Part shown: positions 8,942-18,283 of the stretch, piece after piece
Layout of the letters: every line of letters starts with the position of its first letter
Numbering within the stretch: the stretch's first letter is position 1
Notes under the pieces: model-generated
Database searches by the model: none
The model's input: the letters and a program-made list of their open reading frames with translations, nothing else
What the model was told of the DNA's origin: nothing
Program-made: the position numbers and the translations under genes
DNA from: Stenotrophomonas maltophilia
GTDB taxonomy: Bacteria > Pseudomonadota > Gammaproteobacteria > Xanthomonadales > Xanthomonadaceae
Direction: 5' to 3'
Assembly: GCF_004684085.1 (NCBI RefSeq)
Contig: NZ_SRHZ01000023.1
Span: forward strand, 1-62,819
DNA length: 62,819 nucleotides

Positions 8942-11878
8942 TCAGAAGCGCTGCTGGTACTTCATGTAGACGAAGCGACCGATGTCGTAACCGCCGTAGT
9001 ACGAGAAGGCCGAGTTCGGCTTGCTGTACATGACCGGGCCGTACTTCTCGAACACGTTGTTGGCACCGACCGAGACGGTTGCATCCCACGGCAGCGCGTA
9101 GCGGAACTGCACGTCGTGGAAGGTGACCGAGCCACGCTCGTTGTAGTTGCGTGCACCCTTGTACCACGGGGCGTAGACGTTCGGATCCGAGCATTCACCC
9201 GGATACGAACGGATGTCCACGCACTGTTCCTTCACGCCGGAGTAGTAGCGTGCGGTCCAGCTGACGCCGAAGTTGCCCAGGTCCCAGCCCAGCACCAGGT
9301 TCGAACGGACGCGGAAATTGCTGCCGATGCCGTTGGAAACAGTCGGCACCACCTTGATGTCGTTGGTCGAGCGGTAGATGCTCTTGCTGACATAGGTGGT
9401 CGCCCAGCCGGCGTTGAACTTGCCGACGCTGGTATCCAGGCGGTAGTTCAGGTCCAGGTCGTAACCTTCGGTCTCCATGAAGCCGGAGTTGCGGCTGCCG
9501 AACGTCAGCTTGTTGACGATGCCGGCGGTCGGACCGGTGGAGGTGTCACGGGTGAAGCGTGCGCAGCGAGCCGCAACGCCCTGCTCATAGCAGTCGATCA
9601 GGATCTGGGTCGGGGTATCGGACACGATCGTGTTGTCGATACGGATCTTCCACCAGTCCAGCGAGGCGTTGAAGTTCTTGATGAAGCTCGGGCTCCAGAC
9701 CAGGCCCAGGGTCTTGCTGGTCGAGGTTTCCGGGGTCAGCTTCGGGTCCGAACCGGACACGAACGGCACCGGGGTGGCGTCGGTGGCGGTGGTGACAGGC
9801 TGGTTGCCCTGCTTCAGCTGGCGGAAGGTGTTGGCATTGGCAATGTCCTGGGCGCAGCGCGCACGCACTTCGGCGCTGGTCTTGGACGAGCCGAACTGGA
9901 CGTCGCACGGATCGCTGAACTGGGCGAAGGTTTCCGAACCACCGCCGTACAGGTCGTTGATGGTCGGAGCACGGAAGCCCTCGGCCCAGGTACCACGGAC
10001 CAGCAGCGAATCGAACGGCTTCCACTTGAAGCCGAACTTGCTGTTGAGCGTGTTGCCGAAGGTGTCGTAGTCCGAGAAGCGGGTCGCGCCGTTGAAGGTC
10101 AGTTCCTTCGCGCCCGGCAGGTCGGCCAGCACCGGCACGTTGATTTCCAGGTACGCCTCACTGACCTTGTAGTCGCCACCGGTCGGGCCAGCGGCCAGGT
10201 TGGTGGTGGCACCGGTCTGCGCCAGCGGATCCGGGCGGTACTCGCCCGATTCCTTGCGGCTTTCCACACCGAACGCGAAGCCCAGGTCGCCGGCCGGCAG
10301 GGTCACGATGGAACCGGCGATGTTGGCGAAGAAGTTCTTGCTGGTGGTCTTGCCGGTGGTGACCTCCGGCGGGAACAGCCACTGCTGCAGCGCGGCGTTG
10401 CCATCGATGCCGTTCGGATCGATCTTGCCGTACGGCACCAGCGGGTTCCACGGCATGCAGTTGGCGATCGGCGCGCCCGGGCGGCCGCACTCGACCTTGC
10501 CGGTGGCGGCGTTGTAGTACGACGGTCCAACGCCGCCAGCGACGCGGCCCTTGTGCAGGTTGCCGGTAGCGGTCGATGTCAGCTCGTTGCGGTTGTACTG
10601 GTAGCCCACTTCCCAATCGAAGAAGCGCTCACCAACCTCGAACGAGCCATCGAACGAAGCCACCGCACGGTAGGTCTTCAGTTCGCTGGTGGTCACGCGC
10701 GGCACTTCCCAGGTGCGGCGGTTCCAGGCCACTGCGGTCGGGTTGGCGTAGCCGTGCTGGTTGCCGAACGGGTTGAAATAGCTGTCAACCGACATCGAGC
10801 CAACGCCAGCGGTGCTCGACTGCAGCGGGTAGCCGGCGATCTGGCGGGTCGCTTCGCGCTTGTTGTAGCCCAGCTCGGTGCGGAAGTTGATGTTGTCGGT
10901 GATCTTGAAGCGACCGTCGAAGTACACCGAATCGCGCTTCAGCGGGTAGTTCACGTGCATCTGCTGGTTGGCGTTGCTGACGTCGCCGGTGAACCCAGTC
11001 GGATCGGTGATGTGGTAGTTGGCCGGGTTGGTCGGGTCGGCGCCGCGGTTGAGCGAGTAGTTGCAGCCGTCCTTTGCGTTGGTGCAGCCCGGGCCGCCCT
11101 TCAGGCCGGTGAACTGGCCCCACTGGCTGATGGTGGTCCAGTTGGTCAGGTTGTCGGCGTGGCGATCGGTGATGCCGTACTCGCTGAACCAGCGGTCCTT
11201 GGCCCACACCGACTTTTCTTCCGCGTGTTCGGCAGCCAGGGTCAGCGAGATGCGGTCATTGCTCCAGCCGGCCACCACGTCGAAGCGGTCACGCGCGCCG
11301 TCGCCCTGGCTGTACTGGCCGTGGTAGACGTTGGCGGTCACACCGGTGACATTGGAACGGGTGATGATGTTGACCACGCCGGACATGGCATCGGAGCCAT
11401 AGATGGCCGACGCGCCGTCCTTCAGCACTTCGATGCGCTCCACGGCCGAGACCGGAATCGTGGAGATGTCCTGGTAGCCCGAGGTGCTGATGCCCAGGCG
11501 CTTGCCGTTGATCAGCACCAGCGTGCGCTGGGTGCCCAGGTTGCGCATGTCGATGTACGAACCACCCGCGTTCTCACCGGCCGTCAGCGCGTTGGCGCGG
11601 CTGATGGCCGGGCTGCCCATCGCAGTGACGTTCTGCAGGATGTCGGCGACCGAGCTGAAGCCCTGCTGCTCGATGGCCGAACGGGTGATCGCAAACACCG
11701 GCTGGGCGGTTTCCACGTCCACCTGGCGGATGCGCGAACCGGTGATCTCGATGCGGTCGAGGTTGGTGGGAGTGGCGCTGCTGCCGTCCTGGGCAAACGC
11801 TGGCAGGGCGGCCAGTGCTGCGGTGGTTGCCAGGGCATAGCGGATGGCCTGCCCCAGTGCGGTGGTGCGTGAAGTCAT
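8942..11878 (-). CDS. TonB-dependent outer-membrane receptor (paralogue 2)
   Basis: A 978-residue TonB-dependent receptor with the same architecture as its downstream neighbour: signal peptide (ALAALPAFAQ), TonB-box-like IEITGSRI, plug domain with VFAITRSAIEQQGF and GVVNIITRSN, and a large barrel ending YMKYQQRF. The start at 11878 is chosen because a GAGAGAGAGAGAG purine tract lies just upstream; a TTG-initiated extension to 11908 is less likely. A strong terminator separates the two genes, so each is probably transcribed on its own. Conserved cysteine pairs in the barrel (for example GCTNAKDGCNYS) are also present in paralogue 1. The substrate is unknown. Xanthomonads carry many such receptors, often for plant- or host-derived carbohydrates or peptides. 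Confidence 0.92.
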   Translation of the reverse strand: MTSRTTALGQAIRYALATTAALAALPAFAQDGSSATPTNLDRIEITGSRIRQVDVETAQPVFAITRSAIEQQGFSSVADILQNVTAMGSPAISRANALTAGENAGGSYIDMRNLGTQRTLVLINGKRLGISTSGYQDISTIPVSAVERIEVLKDGASAIYGSDAMSGVVNIITRSNVTGVTANVYHGQYSQGDGARDRFDVVAGWSNDRISLTLAAEHAEEKSVWAKDRWFSEYGITDRHADNLTNWTTISQWGQFTGLKGGPGCTNAKDGCNYSLNRGADPTNPANYHITDPTGFTGDVSNANQQMHVNYPLKRDSVYFDGRFKITDNINFRTELGYNKREATRQIAGYPLQSSTAGVGSMSVDSYFNPFGNQHGYANPTAVAWNRRTWEVPRVTTSELKTYRAVASFDGSFEVGERFFDWEVGYQYNRNELTSTATGNLHKGRVAGGVGPSYYNAATGKVECGRPGAPIANCMPWNPLVPYGKIDPNGIDGNAALQQWLFPPEVTTGKTTSKNFFANIAGSIVTLPAGDLGFAFGVESRKESGEYRPDPLAQTGATTNLAAGPTGGDYKVSEAYLEINVPVLADLPGAKELTFNGATRFSDYDTFGNTLNSKFGFKWKPFDSLLVRGTWAEGFRAPTINDLYGGGSETFAQFSDPCDVQFGSSKTSAEVRARCAQDIANANTFRQLKQGNQPVTTATDATPVPFVSGSDPKLTPETSTSKTLGLVWSPSFIKNFNASLDWWKIRIDNTIVSDTPTQILIDCYEQGVAARCARFTRDTSTGPTAGIVNKLTFGSRNSGFMETEGYDLDLNYRLDTSVGKFNAGWATTYVSKSIYRSTNDIKVVPTVSNGIGSNFRVRSNLVLGWDLGNFGVSWTARYYSGVKEQCVDIRSYPGECSDPNVYAPWYKGARNYNERGSVTFHDVQFRYALPWDATVSVGANNVFEKYGPVMYSKPNSAFSYYGGYDIGRFVYMKYQQRF

Positions 11879-12152
11879 GGCGAGCTCTCTCTCTCTCAGG
11901 TCGTGCAAAGGACGCCAAAATGGGCGTCGAAGAAGCCGGCGGGTCCAGGGACTGAGCCGGTGACCTGATAGTAGTCTCGTTGGTTAATGATCTGTAAAGA
12001 GTACGTATCCAATTGTTTCGCGATACGCCGCTTTCTTTCACAAAAAATGAACAAAAGCATTGGCTTACACGAATCGACCCTCCCGCGCGGTCGCTGGAGG
12101 TCGCTGCGTCGCAACAGAAAAAGAGGCCAGATTGCGCAAAGTGTGACGGATT
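11879..12152 (-). promoter_or_regulatory. promoter and leader region of the second TonB receptor
   Basis: A markedly AT-richer stretch than its surroundings. On the minus strand TTTACA and TACTAT are spaced by 19 bases (about 11969-11999), a possible sigma-70 promoter. The GA-repeat ribosome-binding leader follows. No protein gene or clear operator is seen. Promoter assignment is tentative because of the long spacer. Confidence 0.35.
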
Positions 12153-12188
12153 CGACCTCGGGCGCCGCCCCATTCAGGCCCGAGGTCG
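12153..12188 (-). terminator. hairpin after ppx
   Basis: A perfect 11-bp inverted repeat (12153-12163 with 12178-12188), GACCTCGGGC-type arms, starting eight bases past the ppx stop codon. There is no T-tract, so it may be a transcript-stabilising hairpin or a Rho-assisted end. Confidence 0.5.
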
Positions 12189-12196
12189 GCCGCGGA

Positions 12197-13723
12197 TCAC
12201 GCCACGAACGGGCGGAACTGGATGCCCAGGCCGGCGATGCCGTCGGTTTCGCCGATCAGGTCGGCGCGCAGCAGCGGGCGGGCATCGATGAAGGCCTGCG
12301 GCACGATCAGCGACAGCCGGTTGTCGTCGGCGGTCAGCTCCAGCACCGGCATCGGGTCGTCCTCGTGGGCACGGTTGAGCAGCACCGCCAGGCGCAGCAG
12401 CGCGGCCAGCCGGCGTGCGGTCAGCAGCAGGCGCTCGGGCAGGGCATCGAAGGCGGTCTTGGTCACGCTGCGGCGGTGGCTGCGCACCAGTGCGGCCAGC
12501 ATCTGTTGTTCCTGCCGCGAGAAGCCGGCGATGTCCGAGTTCTCCAGTACGTAGCTGCCATGCACGTGGTAGCCGCTGTGCGCGATCATCAGCCCCAGCT
12601 CGTGCAGGCGCGCGGCCCAGCCGAGCATGCGTGCATCGTCGGCATCAAGCTTCCAGCGTTCCTGCACCTGCTCCAGCAGCGACAGCGCGGTGTCCTGCAC
12701 GCGGTCGGCCTGCACGGTGTCGATGCCATAGCGCTGGGTCAGCGCGGTGACCGACTCGTCGCGCAGGTCGTTCTCGCCGGCGCGGCCGACGATGTCGTAG
12801 AGGATGCCTTCGCGCATCGCGGCCTTGCTGACCAGCAGCTTCTGCAGGCCCAGCGCCTGGAATGCAGCCTCCAGCACCAGGATGCCGCCGGCGATGATCG
12901 GGCGGCGGTCGCTGGACAGGCCCGGCAGTTCGATGTCGTCGATCTTCCTGGCTTTCAGCAGTTCGTCGCGCAGCTGCGGCAGGGCCTCGGCGGTGATCGC
13001 ACCCTTGCTCAGCTTCATCGTCGCGCAGATCTCGCTGATCGCCTTGTGCGTGCCCGACGAGCCCAATGCTTCCTGCCAGCCCAGCGCGCGGTACTTGCTG
13101 GCGAAGGGCTGGAACTCGCGGCCGATCTCGGCCAGCGCATCTTTCCAGCGCTTCTTGCTCAGCTTGCCGCCCGGGAAGAAACGCCGGGTGCTGGCAATGC
13201 AGCCGGCCTGCAGGCTTTCGCGCTCCAGGGTCTGCATGCCCATGCCGATGATGAATTCGGTGGAGCCGCCGCCGATGTCGATCACCAGCCGGCGCTGGCC
13301 GGGCTTGGGCGGCTGCGCGTGGGCCACGCCCAGATAGATCAGTCGCGCCTCTTCGCGGCCACTGACCACCTCGATCGCATGCCCGAGCGCGGTCTCGGCC
13401 GGAACCAGGAACGATTGCGGCGAGCGCAGCTGGCGAACGGTGTTGGTGGCCAGCGCGCGCACCTGGTGCGACGGCACATTGCGGATGCGCTGGCCGAAAC
13501 GGGCCAGGCATTCCAGCGCGCGCTGCCGCGCGGCGGCGGACAGTCCACCCTTGCCATCCAGGCCATCGGCCATCCGCACGGTTTCGCGCAGGCGGTCGAT
13601 CACCCGCAGCTGGCCGAGCGTGTAGCGCGCGATGACCATGTGGAAACTATTGGAGCCAAGGTCGATGGCGGCCAGCAGGTCGCCATCCTGCAATGCGGGC
13701 GGAGTCGTGGTGGTATGCGGCAT
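12197..13723 (-). CDS. ppx: exopolyphosphatase Ppx/GppA family
   Basis: A 508-residue protein of the Ppx/GppA family (ASKHA fold). It releases orthophosphate from the ends of polyphosphate, or converts pppGpp to ppGpp. The first phosphate-binding loop is AAIDLGSNSFHMVIA (about residues 18-32). RLRETVRMADGL follows, with LATNTVRQL, and the second loop is VIDIGGGSTEFIIG (about 145-158). The C-terminal third is an HD-like helical domain, RLHELGLMIAHSGYHVHGSY. Its length matches Ppx of gammaproteobacteria. It is the last gene of a leftward phoB-phoR-ppk-ppx series, so synthesis and breakdown of polyphosphate sit together. A 288-bp gap with a large inverted repeat separates it from ppk. Confidence 0.92.
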   Translation of the reverse strand: MPHTTTTPPALQDGDLLAAIDLGSNSFHMVIARYTLGQLRVIDRLRETVRMADGLDGKGGLSAAARQRALECLARFGQRIRNVPSHQVRALATNTVRQLRSPQSFLVPAETALGHAIEVVSGREEARLIYLGVAHAQPPKPGQRRLVIDIGGGSTEFIIGMGMQTLERESLQAGCIASTRRFFPGGKLSKKRWKDALAEIGREFQPFASKYRALGWQEALGSSGTHKAISEICATMKLSKGAITAEALPQLRDELLKARKIDDIELPGLSSDRRPIIAGGILVLEAAFQALGLQKLLVSKAAMREGILYDIVGRAGENDLRDESVTALTQRYGIDTVQADRVQDTALSLLEQVQERWKLDADDARMLGWAARLHELGLMIAHSGYHVHGSYVLENSDIAGFSRQEQQMLAALVRSHRRSVTKTAFDALPERLLLTARRLAALLRLAVLLNRAHEDDPMPVLELTADDNRLSLIVPQAFIDARPLLRADLIGETDGIAGLGIQFRPFVA

Positions 13724-13858
13724 GGGCGAATGTTAGCCGAAGGGGCGGTGTACTCGTCACCGCGCGGCCTTCACATTTTGGAAGAAGGGAGTGCGGCAGG
13801 GCTGCGCCCTGCACCTGCCGAACCAACGGCAACGGCAACAGCGGGCTATCCGTGGGAT

Positions 13859-13960
13859 GGCGGGGTGGGTCCGGTTGCGGGGGACGGCGCAAGTACGTCC
13901 CTGTAGCCTCGGTCGCGCCATCCATGGCGCTCACGCCCCCGCAACCGGACCCACCCCGCC
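13859..13960. repeat. perfect 25-bp inverted repeat with nested hairpins between ppk and ppx
   Basis: Bases 13859-13883 and 13936-13960 are exact reverse complements. The 52-bp interior contains two further hairpins: GGGACG with CGTCCC (13881-13901, overlapping the end of the outer arm) and GCGCCAT with ATGGCGC (13915-13930). Folded RNA or extruded DNA would give a multi-branched structure. The element lies in the ppk-ppx gap of a leftward gene series. It has no obvious open reading frame and is not a standard terminator. It may be a REP-derived element or an RNA-stability or processing signal. Confidence 0.7.
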
Positions 13961-13985
13961 TTCGACAGATTTCTGCGATCTGATG

Positions 13986-14005
13986 GTGTCGACCTTGGTC
14001 GACAC
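13986..14005 (+). repeat. SMAG-like palindrome
   Basis: GTGTCGACC-TT-GGTCGACAC, a perfect 9-bp palindrome preceded by GATG where GTAG is usual. It lies six bases past the ppk stop codon and could also act as a transcript-end hairpin. Confidence 0.6.
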
Positions 14006-14011
14006 ACCGGG

Positions 14012-16099
14012 TTACAGCCCCTGCATCAATGCCATCTGCGCAGAATGCGGCGCCTCATCGTGGGCCGGCGCACGTTTGTGGTAAACGCCATCGGCGTCCA
14101 GGTCCCACGCGTTGAGATTGTCGTCCAGGTAGTTCTGCAGGACCTCGCGGTACACCCGCTTGGCCAGTCCCGGGTCGAGGATCGGGAAGCAGGTTTCGAC
14201 CCGGCGCAGCAGGTTGCGCTCCAGCCAGTCGGCGCTGGCGCAGTAAAGCTCCGGCGCACCGTCGTTGCCGAACCAGTACACGCGGCTGTGCTCGAGGAAG
14301 CGGCCGACGATCGAGCGCACGCGGATGTTGTCCGAAACGCCCGGCACGCCAGGGCGCAGGGTGCAGGCACCGCGGATGATCAGGTCGATCTGCACGCCGG
14401 CCTGCGAGGCGGCGTACAGCGCGCGCACCACCTGCGGTTCGTTCAGTGCGTTCATCTTGGCGATGATCCGCGCCGGGCGGCCGGCGGCGGCGACGCGCGT
14501 TTCGCGTTCGATGCGACCGAGGATGCCGGTATGCAGGGTGAAGGGCGACTGCAGCAGGCGCTTGAGCTTCATCTTCGAGGCCAGCCCGGACAGCTGCTGG
14601 AACAGCAGGTGCACGTCGTTGCCGATGTCGGCGTCGGCGGTGATCAGGCTGATGTCGGTGTACGCACGGGCCGTACCACTATGGTAGTTGCCGGTGCCCA
14701 GGTGCACGTAGCGGCGCAGCTTGCGGCCTTCGCGGCGCACGATCAGCAGCATCTTGGCGTGGGTCTTGTAGCCGACCACGCCATACACCACCTGTACGCC
14801 GGCTTCCTGCAGGCGGTCGGCCAGGCCGAGGTTGGCCTCTTCGTCGAAGCGGGCGCGCAGTTCGACCACCACGGTCACGTCCTTGCCGTTGCGTGCGGCC
14901 TGGATCAGCGCGTCGACGATCAGCGAATCCTTGCCGGTGCGGTACAGGGTCTGCTTGATCGCCAGCACGTTCGGGTCGATCGCCGCCTGGCGGATCAGGT
15001 CCAGCACGGCAGTGAAGGCATCGAACGGGTGGTGCAGCAGCAGATCCTGGCGGGCCGTGGTCTCGAAGATGCCGTCGCTGTCGCGCAGGGTGCGCGGGGT
15101 CATCGGCGGATACTTCAGGTCAGGCTGTGCAATCAGGTCATACAGCTGGATGATGCGGTTGAGGTTGACCGGGCCGTCGATGCGGTACACCGCGTTTTCG
15201 GTCAGGCCGAAATTCTGCAGCAGGGTGCGCACGATCTCGCGCGGCATGTCGTGGGCGATCTCCAGCCGCACTGCAGGCCGGTAGCCACGGTCGACCAGTT
15301 CGTCGCGCAGTGCCAGCGCCAGGTTTTCCACTTCTTCCTCGTCCACCACCAGCTCGGAGTTGCGGGTGACACGGAACTGGTAGGCGCCCTGGACTTCCAT
15401 GCCCGGGAACAGCTCGTCGACGAAGGTGGACAGCACCGAGGACAGGAACACGAAGTTCTGCGGCCCGCCGAGCTTCTCCGGCAGCTGGATGATGCGCGGC
15501 AGCGAGCGCGGCGCGCGCACGATGGCCAGGTGGCCGGTGCGGCCGAACGCATCGGTGCCCTTCAGCACCACCACGATGTTCAGCGACTTGTTGAGGATCT
15601 TCGGGAACGGGTGCACCGGGTCCAGGCCCAGCGGTGACAGCACCGGCATGATCTCGTTGCGGAAGTACGCGCGCAGCCAGCGCTTCTGGCGGTGTGTCCA
15701 GGAATGGCGGCCGAGCACGCCGATGCCGGCGTCCATCAGTGCCGGGCGCAGCGTCTGGTTCCAGCAGCGGTACTGCTGGTCGACCAGTTCCGCGGCGCGG
15801 TCGTGGATGGCGTTGAGAATGGCCTGCGGGCTCATCCCGTCCGGCGCCGGCGGCAGGCCGAATTCCTGCGCATGGCGCACGGCGGCGGCGCGGATCTCGA
15901 AGAATTCATCGAGGTTGGTGCAGGAGATGCACATGAAGCGCAGGCGCTCCAGCAGCGGCACCTGCGGGTCCATCGCCTGGGCCAGCACGCGGAAGTTGAA
16001 ATCCAGCTGCGACAGTTCGCGGTTGATGTACAGCGCTGGGTCACGCAACGGATCGTTGTCCGGGCTCACGGGGAGGGGGAGGGATCCGAGGCTGCTCAT
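14012..16099 (-). CDS. ppk: polyphosphate kinase 1
   Basis: A 695-residue PPK1. It polymerises the gamma-phosphate of ATP into inorganic polyphosphate at the inner membrane. The N-terminal domain starts YINRELSQLDFNFRVL (about residues 27-42), followed by the head domain and two phospholipase-D-like catalytic domains. The conserved histidines lie in YKTHAKMLLIVRRE and YVHLGTGNYHSGTARAYTD (about residues 445-480), the phosphohistidine region of the family. Length and motifs match a complete enzyme. Its start lies four bases past the phoR stop codon, so the two are surely co-transcribed. This places polyphosphate synthesis under direct control of the PhoBR phosphate-starvation system. Confidence 0.96.
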   Translation of the reverse strand: MSSLGSLPLPVSPDNDPLRDPALYINRELSQLDFNFRVLAQAMDPQVPLLERLRFMCISCTNLDEFFEIRAAAVRHAQEFGLPPAPDGMSPQAILNAIHDRAAELVDQQYRCWNQTLRPALMDAGIGVLGRHSWTHRQKRWLRAYFRNEIMPVLSPLGLDPVHPFPKILNKSLNIVVVLKGTDAFGRTGHLAIVRAPRSLPRIIQLPEKLGGPQNFVFLSSVLSTFVDELFPGMEVQGAYQFRVTRNSELVVDEEEVENLALALRDELVDRGYRPAVRLEIAHDMPREIVRTLLQNFGLTENAVYRIDGPVNLNRIIQLYDLIAQPDLKYPPMTPRTLRDSDGIFETTARQDLLLHHPFDAFTAVLDLIRQAAIDPNVLAIKQTLYRTGKDSLIVDALIQAARNGKDVTVVVELRARFDEEANLGLADRLQEAGVQVVYGVVGYKTHAKMLLIVRREGRKLRRYVHLGTGNYHSGTARAYTDISLITADADIGNDVHLLFQQLSGLASKMKLKRLLQSPFTLHTGILGRIERETRVAAAGRPARIIAKMNALNEPQVVRALYAASQAGVQIDLIIRGACTLRPGVPGVSDNIRVRSIVGRFLEHSRVYWFGNDGAPELYCASADWLERNLLRRVETCFPILDPGLAKRVYREVLQNYLDDNLNAWDLDADGVYHKRAPAHDEAPHSAQMALMQGL

Positions 16100-16103
16100 G
16101 GCG

Positions 16104-17435
16104 TCATTCTTCGATGGAGGTCAGGGGGGCGGACTCGCGCGGGCGCACGTGGTCGGCATCGAAATGGCAGGAGAACACCGAGCCCTTGCCGACTTCGCTT
16201 TCAATCTCCAGCCGTGCGTGATGCAGGCCGAGGATGTGCTTGACGATGGACAGGCCCAGCCCGGTACCACCGCTCTCGCGCGAACGGCTGCTGGAGACAC
16301 GGTAGAAACGTTCAGTCAGGCGCGGCAGGTGGTTGGCCGGGATGCCATAGCCGGAGTCGCGAACCGCCAGCACCGCGCCGTCGCCTTCGCGACGGAACTC
16401 GACCGCGATGCGGCCCTCGGCCGGGGTGTAGCGCACCGCATTGGTGACCAGATTGGAAAACGCGCTGTGCAGTTCCTTGGTCGAGCCCTGCAGGTCGACG
16501 CCGGCCAGGTCGTCGATGCTGATCTGGTGGCGGCCCTGGCTGTGCGCCTCGGCCTCGCGGCGCAGCGTCGCCAGCATCGGCTGCATGGCCACCGTCTCGG
16601 CTTCGCTGTGTTCCTGTGATTCCAGTCGAGACAGGGTCAACAGGTCTTCCACCAGCTGGGCCATGCGCTGGCTCTGCTTGCGCATTTCTTCCAGCATCGG
16701 TCCGGTTCCCGGGAAGTCTTCCGGATCCATCATGTCCAGGTAGCCGTGGACCACGGTGAGCGGCGTGCGCAGCTCATGTGAAACGTTGGCCACGAAATCG
16801 CGGCGCACCTGTTCCAGGCGCAGCAGCTTGCTGACGTCGCGGGCGATCAGCAGCCAGTAATCCGACGAATAGGGAATCAGGCGCAGGTTGAGGCGGATGG
16901 CCGGATCGACCGGCGAGGGCACATCCAGGATCGGCTCGGCATTGCGGCCGCCGGCCAGCCAGTGGGCCAACGGCATCGGCTGCAGGCGCTCGACCAGCGC
17001 CTCACCCAGGTCGCCGGGGTGGTGCAGGCCGAGCAGGGCGGTGGCCGCTTCGTTGAACCACTGCACACGCTGGCTGTTGCGATCCAGCACCACCACCGCA
17101 TCGGGAAGCGCGGCGGCTGCAGCGCGGTAGCTGCGCAGCATGTCCAGCAGGCGGCGCTTGCGCACGCGCATTTCCACCTGATTGCGGTACAGCAGGCGGT
17201 CCAGTTCGTTCCAGACGCCAGTGCCTTCCTCGGCGGTGTCCCAGCGCTGGCGCGCGGTCAGCCGGCGCAGCACGCTGCGCAGGCGCCAGTAGTGCCAGGT
17301 GAGAGTCGCCAGCGCACCCAGTGCGATGCACAACCACAGGTGTCCCGTGAACCACCCCACCAGTCCGGAGAACAGCAGTACCGCGGCGACAGTGGCCAGG
17401 GTCTTCAACCAGGCAGAGCGGATGTGGCGGGGCAT
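16104..17435 (-). CDS. phoR: phosphate regulon sensor histidine kinase PhoR
   Basis: A 443-residue inner-membrane sensor kinase. Two hydrophobic helices span roughly residues 10-45 with almost no periplasmic loop, as in PhoR, which senses phosphate through the Pst transporter and PhoU. A PAS domain follows (PDAVVVLDRNSQRVQWFNEA, about 110-130). The HisKA motif NVSHELRTPLTVVHGYLDMM holds the phospho-accepting His. The ATPase domain has NLVTNAVRYTP, DSGYGIP and GGTGLGLSIVKHIL. The C-terminus has no extra domain. The gene lies 106 bp after phoB and four bases before ppk on the same strand. Confidence 0.95.
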   Translation of the reverse strand: MPRHIRSAWLKTLATVAAVLLFSGLVGWFTGHLWLCIALGALATLTWHYWRLRSVLRRLTARQRWDTAEEGTGVWNELDRLLYRNQVEMRVRKRRLLDMLRSYRAAAAALPDAVVVLDRNSQRVQWFNEAATALLGLHHPGDLGEALVERLQPMPLAHWLAGGRNAEPILDVPSPVDPAIRLNLRLIPYSSDYWLLIARDVSKLLRLEQVRRDFVANVSHELRTPLTVVHGYLDMMDPEDFPGTGPMLEEMRKQSQRMAQLVEDLLTLSRLESQEHSEAETVAMQPMLATLRREAEAHSQGRHQISIDDLAGVDLQGSTKELHSAFSNLVTNAVRYTPAEGRIAVEFRREGDGAVLAVRDSGYGIPANHLPRLTERFYRVSSSRSRESGGTGLGLSIVKHILGLHHARLEIESEVGKGSVFSCHFDADHVRPRESAPLTSIEE

Positions 17436-17541
17436 TGCGATCTCGTCGTTGAGGTGCGGCGGTTCACTGGGGCGAACCGAGGGTTATAGCAGAGTTGCCG
17501 GTGCCGGCACCCGCGGGTGCGCGGCGCCGGCCTGACGAGAC

Positions 17542-18231
17542 TCAGGTGGACGTGGAGAAGCGGTAACCGGCGCCGCGCACGGTCTGCACCATGTTCTCGG
17601 CGTTGAACGGTTCCAGCGTCTTGCGCAGGCGGCGGATGTGCACGTCGATGGTGCGCTCCTCCACGTACACGCTGCCGCCCCACACATGGTCCAGCAGCTG
17701 GGCGCGGGTGTAGACGCGTTCCGGATGGGTCATGAAGAAGTGCAGCAGCCGGTATTCGGTCGGGCCGATCGGCACCGGCTGGTCGTTGGCGAACACGCGG
17801 TGGGCGGCGCCGTCGATGCGGATCGGGCCGACGGCCACGCTGCCGTCCTCATCGTCCTCGCGCGCACGGCGCATGACCGCGCGGATGCGGGCCAGCAGTT
17901 CGCGTGCCGAGAACGGCTTGACCACGTAGTCGTCAACGCCGGCTTCAAGGCCACCGACGCGGTCGTTCTCTTCGCCGCGGGCAGTCAGCATGATGATCGG
18001 CACTTCGCGGGTCAGGGTTTCCTTGCGCCAACGGCGGGCAAGGTCCAGGCCGCTGGTGCCGGGCAGCATCCAGTCCAGCAGGATCAGGTCCGGAACGCGG
18101 TCGGCGATCGCGGTCTGGGCCTCGCGGGCGTCACCGGCGTGGACCGGTTCGTAATCGCCCTTGCGCAGGGCGAAGGCGACCATGTCGCGGATCGCGGGCT
18201 CGTCATCGACGATCAGGATGCGTTTCTGCAC
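17542..18231 (-). CDS. phoB: phosphate regulon response regulator PhoB
   Basis: A 229-residue OmpR-class response regulator. The receiver domain has the acidic pair IVDDE (about residue 8), the phospho-Asp in LILLDWMLPGTSG (about 54), and IMLTARGEENDRVGGLEAGVDDYVVKPF around the conserved Thr and Lys. The C-terminal winged helix ends YVEERTIDVHIRRLRKTLEP and VRGAGYRFS, as in PhoB. It activates phosphate-uptake and starvation genes when phosphate is low. A Pho box about 53 bp upstream suggests autoregulation. It heads the phoB-phoR-ppk-ppx series. Confidence 0.95.
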   Translation of the reverse strand: MQKRILIVDDEPAIRDMVAFALRKGDYEPVHAGDAREAQTAIADRVPDLILLDWMLPGTSGLDLARRWRKETLTREVPIIMLTARGEENDRVGGLEAGVDDYVVKPFSARELLARIRAVMRRAREDDEDGSVAVGPIRIDGAAHRVFANDQPVPIGPTEYRLLHFFMTHPERVYTRAQLLDHVWGGSVYVEERTIDVHIRRLRKTLEPFNAENMVQTVRGAGYRFSTST

Positions 18232-18283
18232 GAGGACACCGTAGGGCTCGGTTACTGGAGTGGTGCCAGTAGACTACGGTTTG

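Noticed and set aside
8783..11872. A 1,029-codon plus-strand frame opposite the second TonB receptor, and similar frames opposite the first.
   Set aside because: The minus-strand frames have signal peptides, plug and barrel motifs and terminal Phe; the plus-strand frames are Ala/Gly/Arg/Val-rich reverse-strand artefacts of GC-rich codons.
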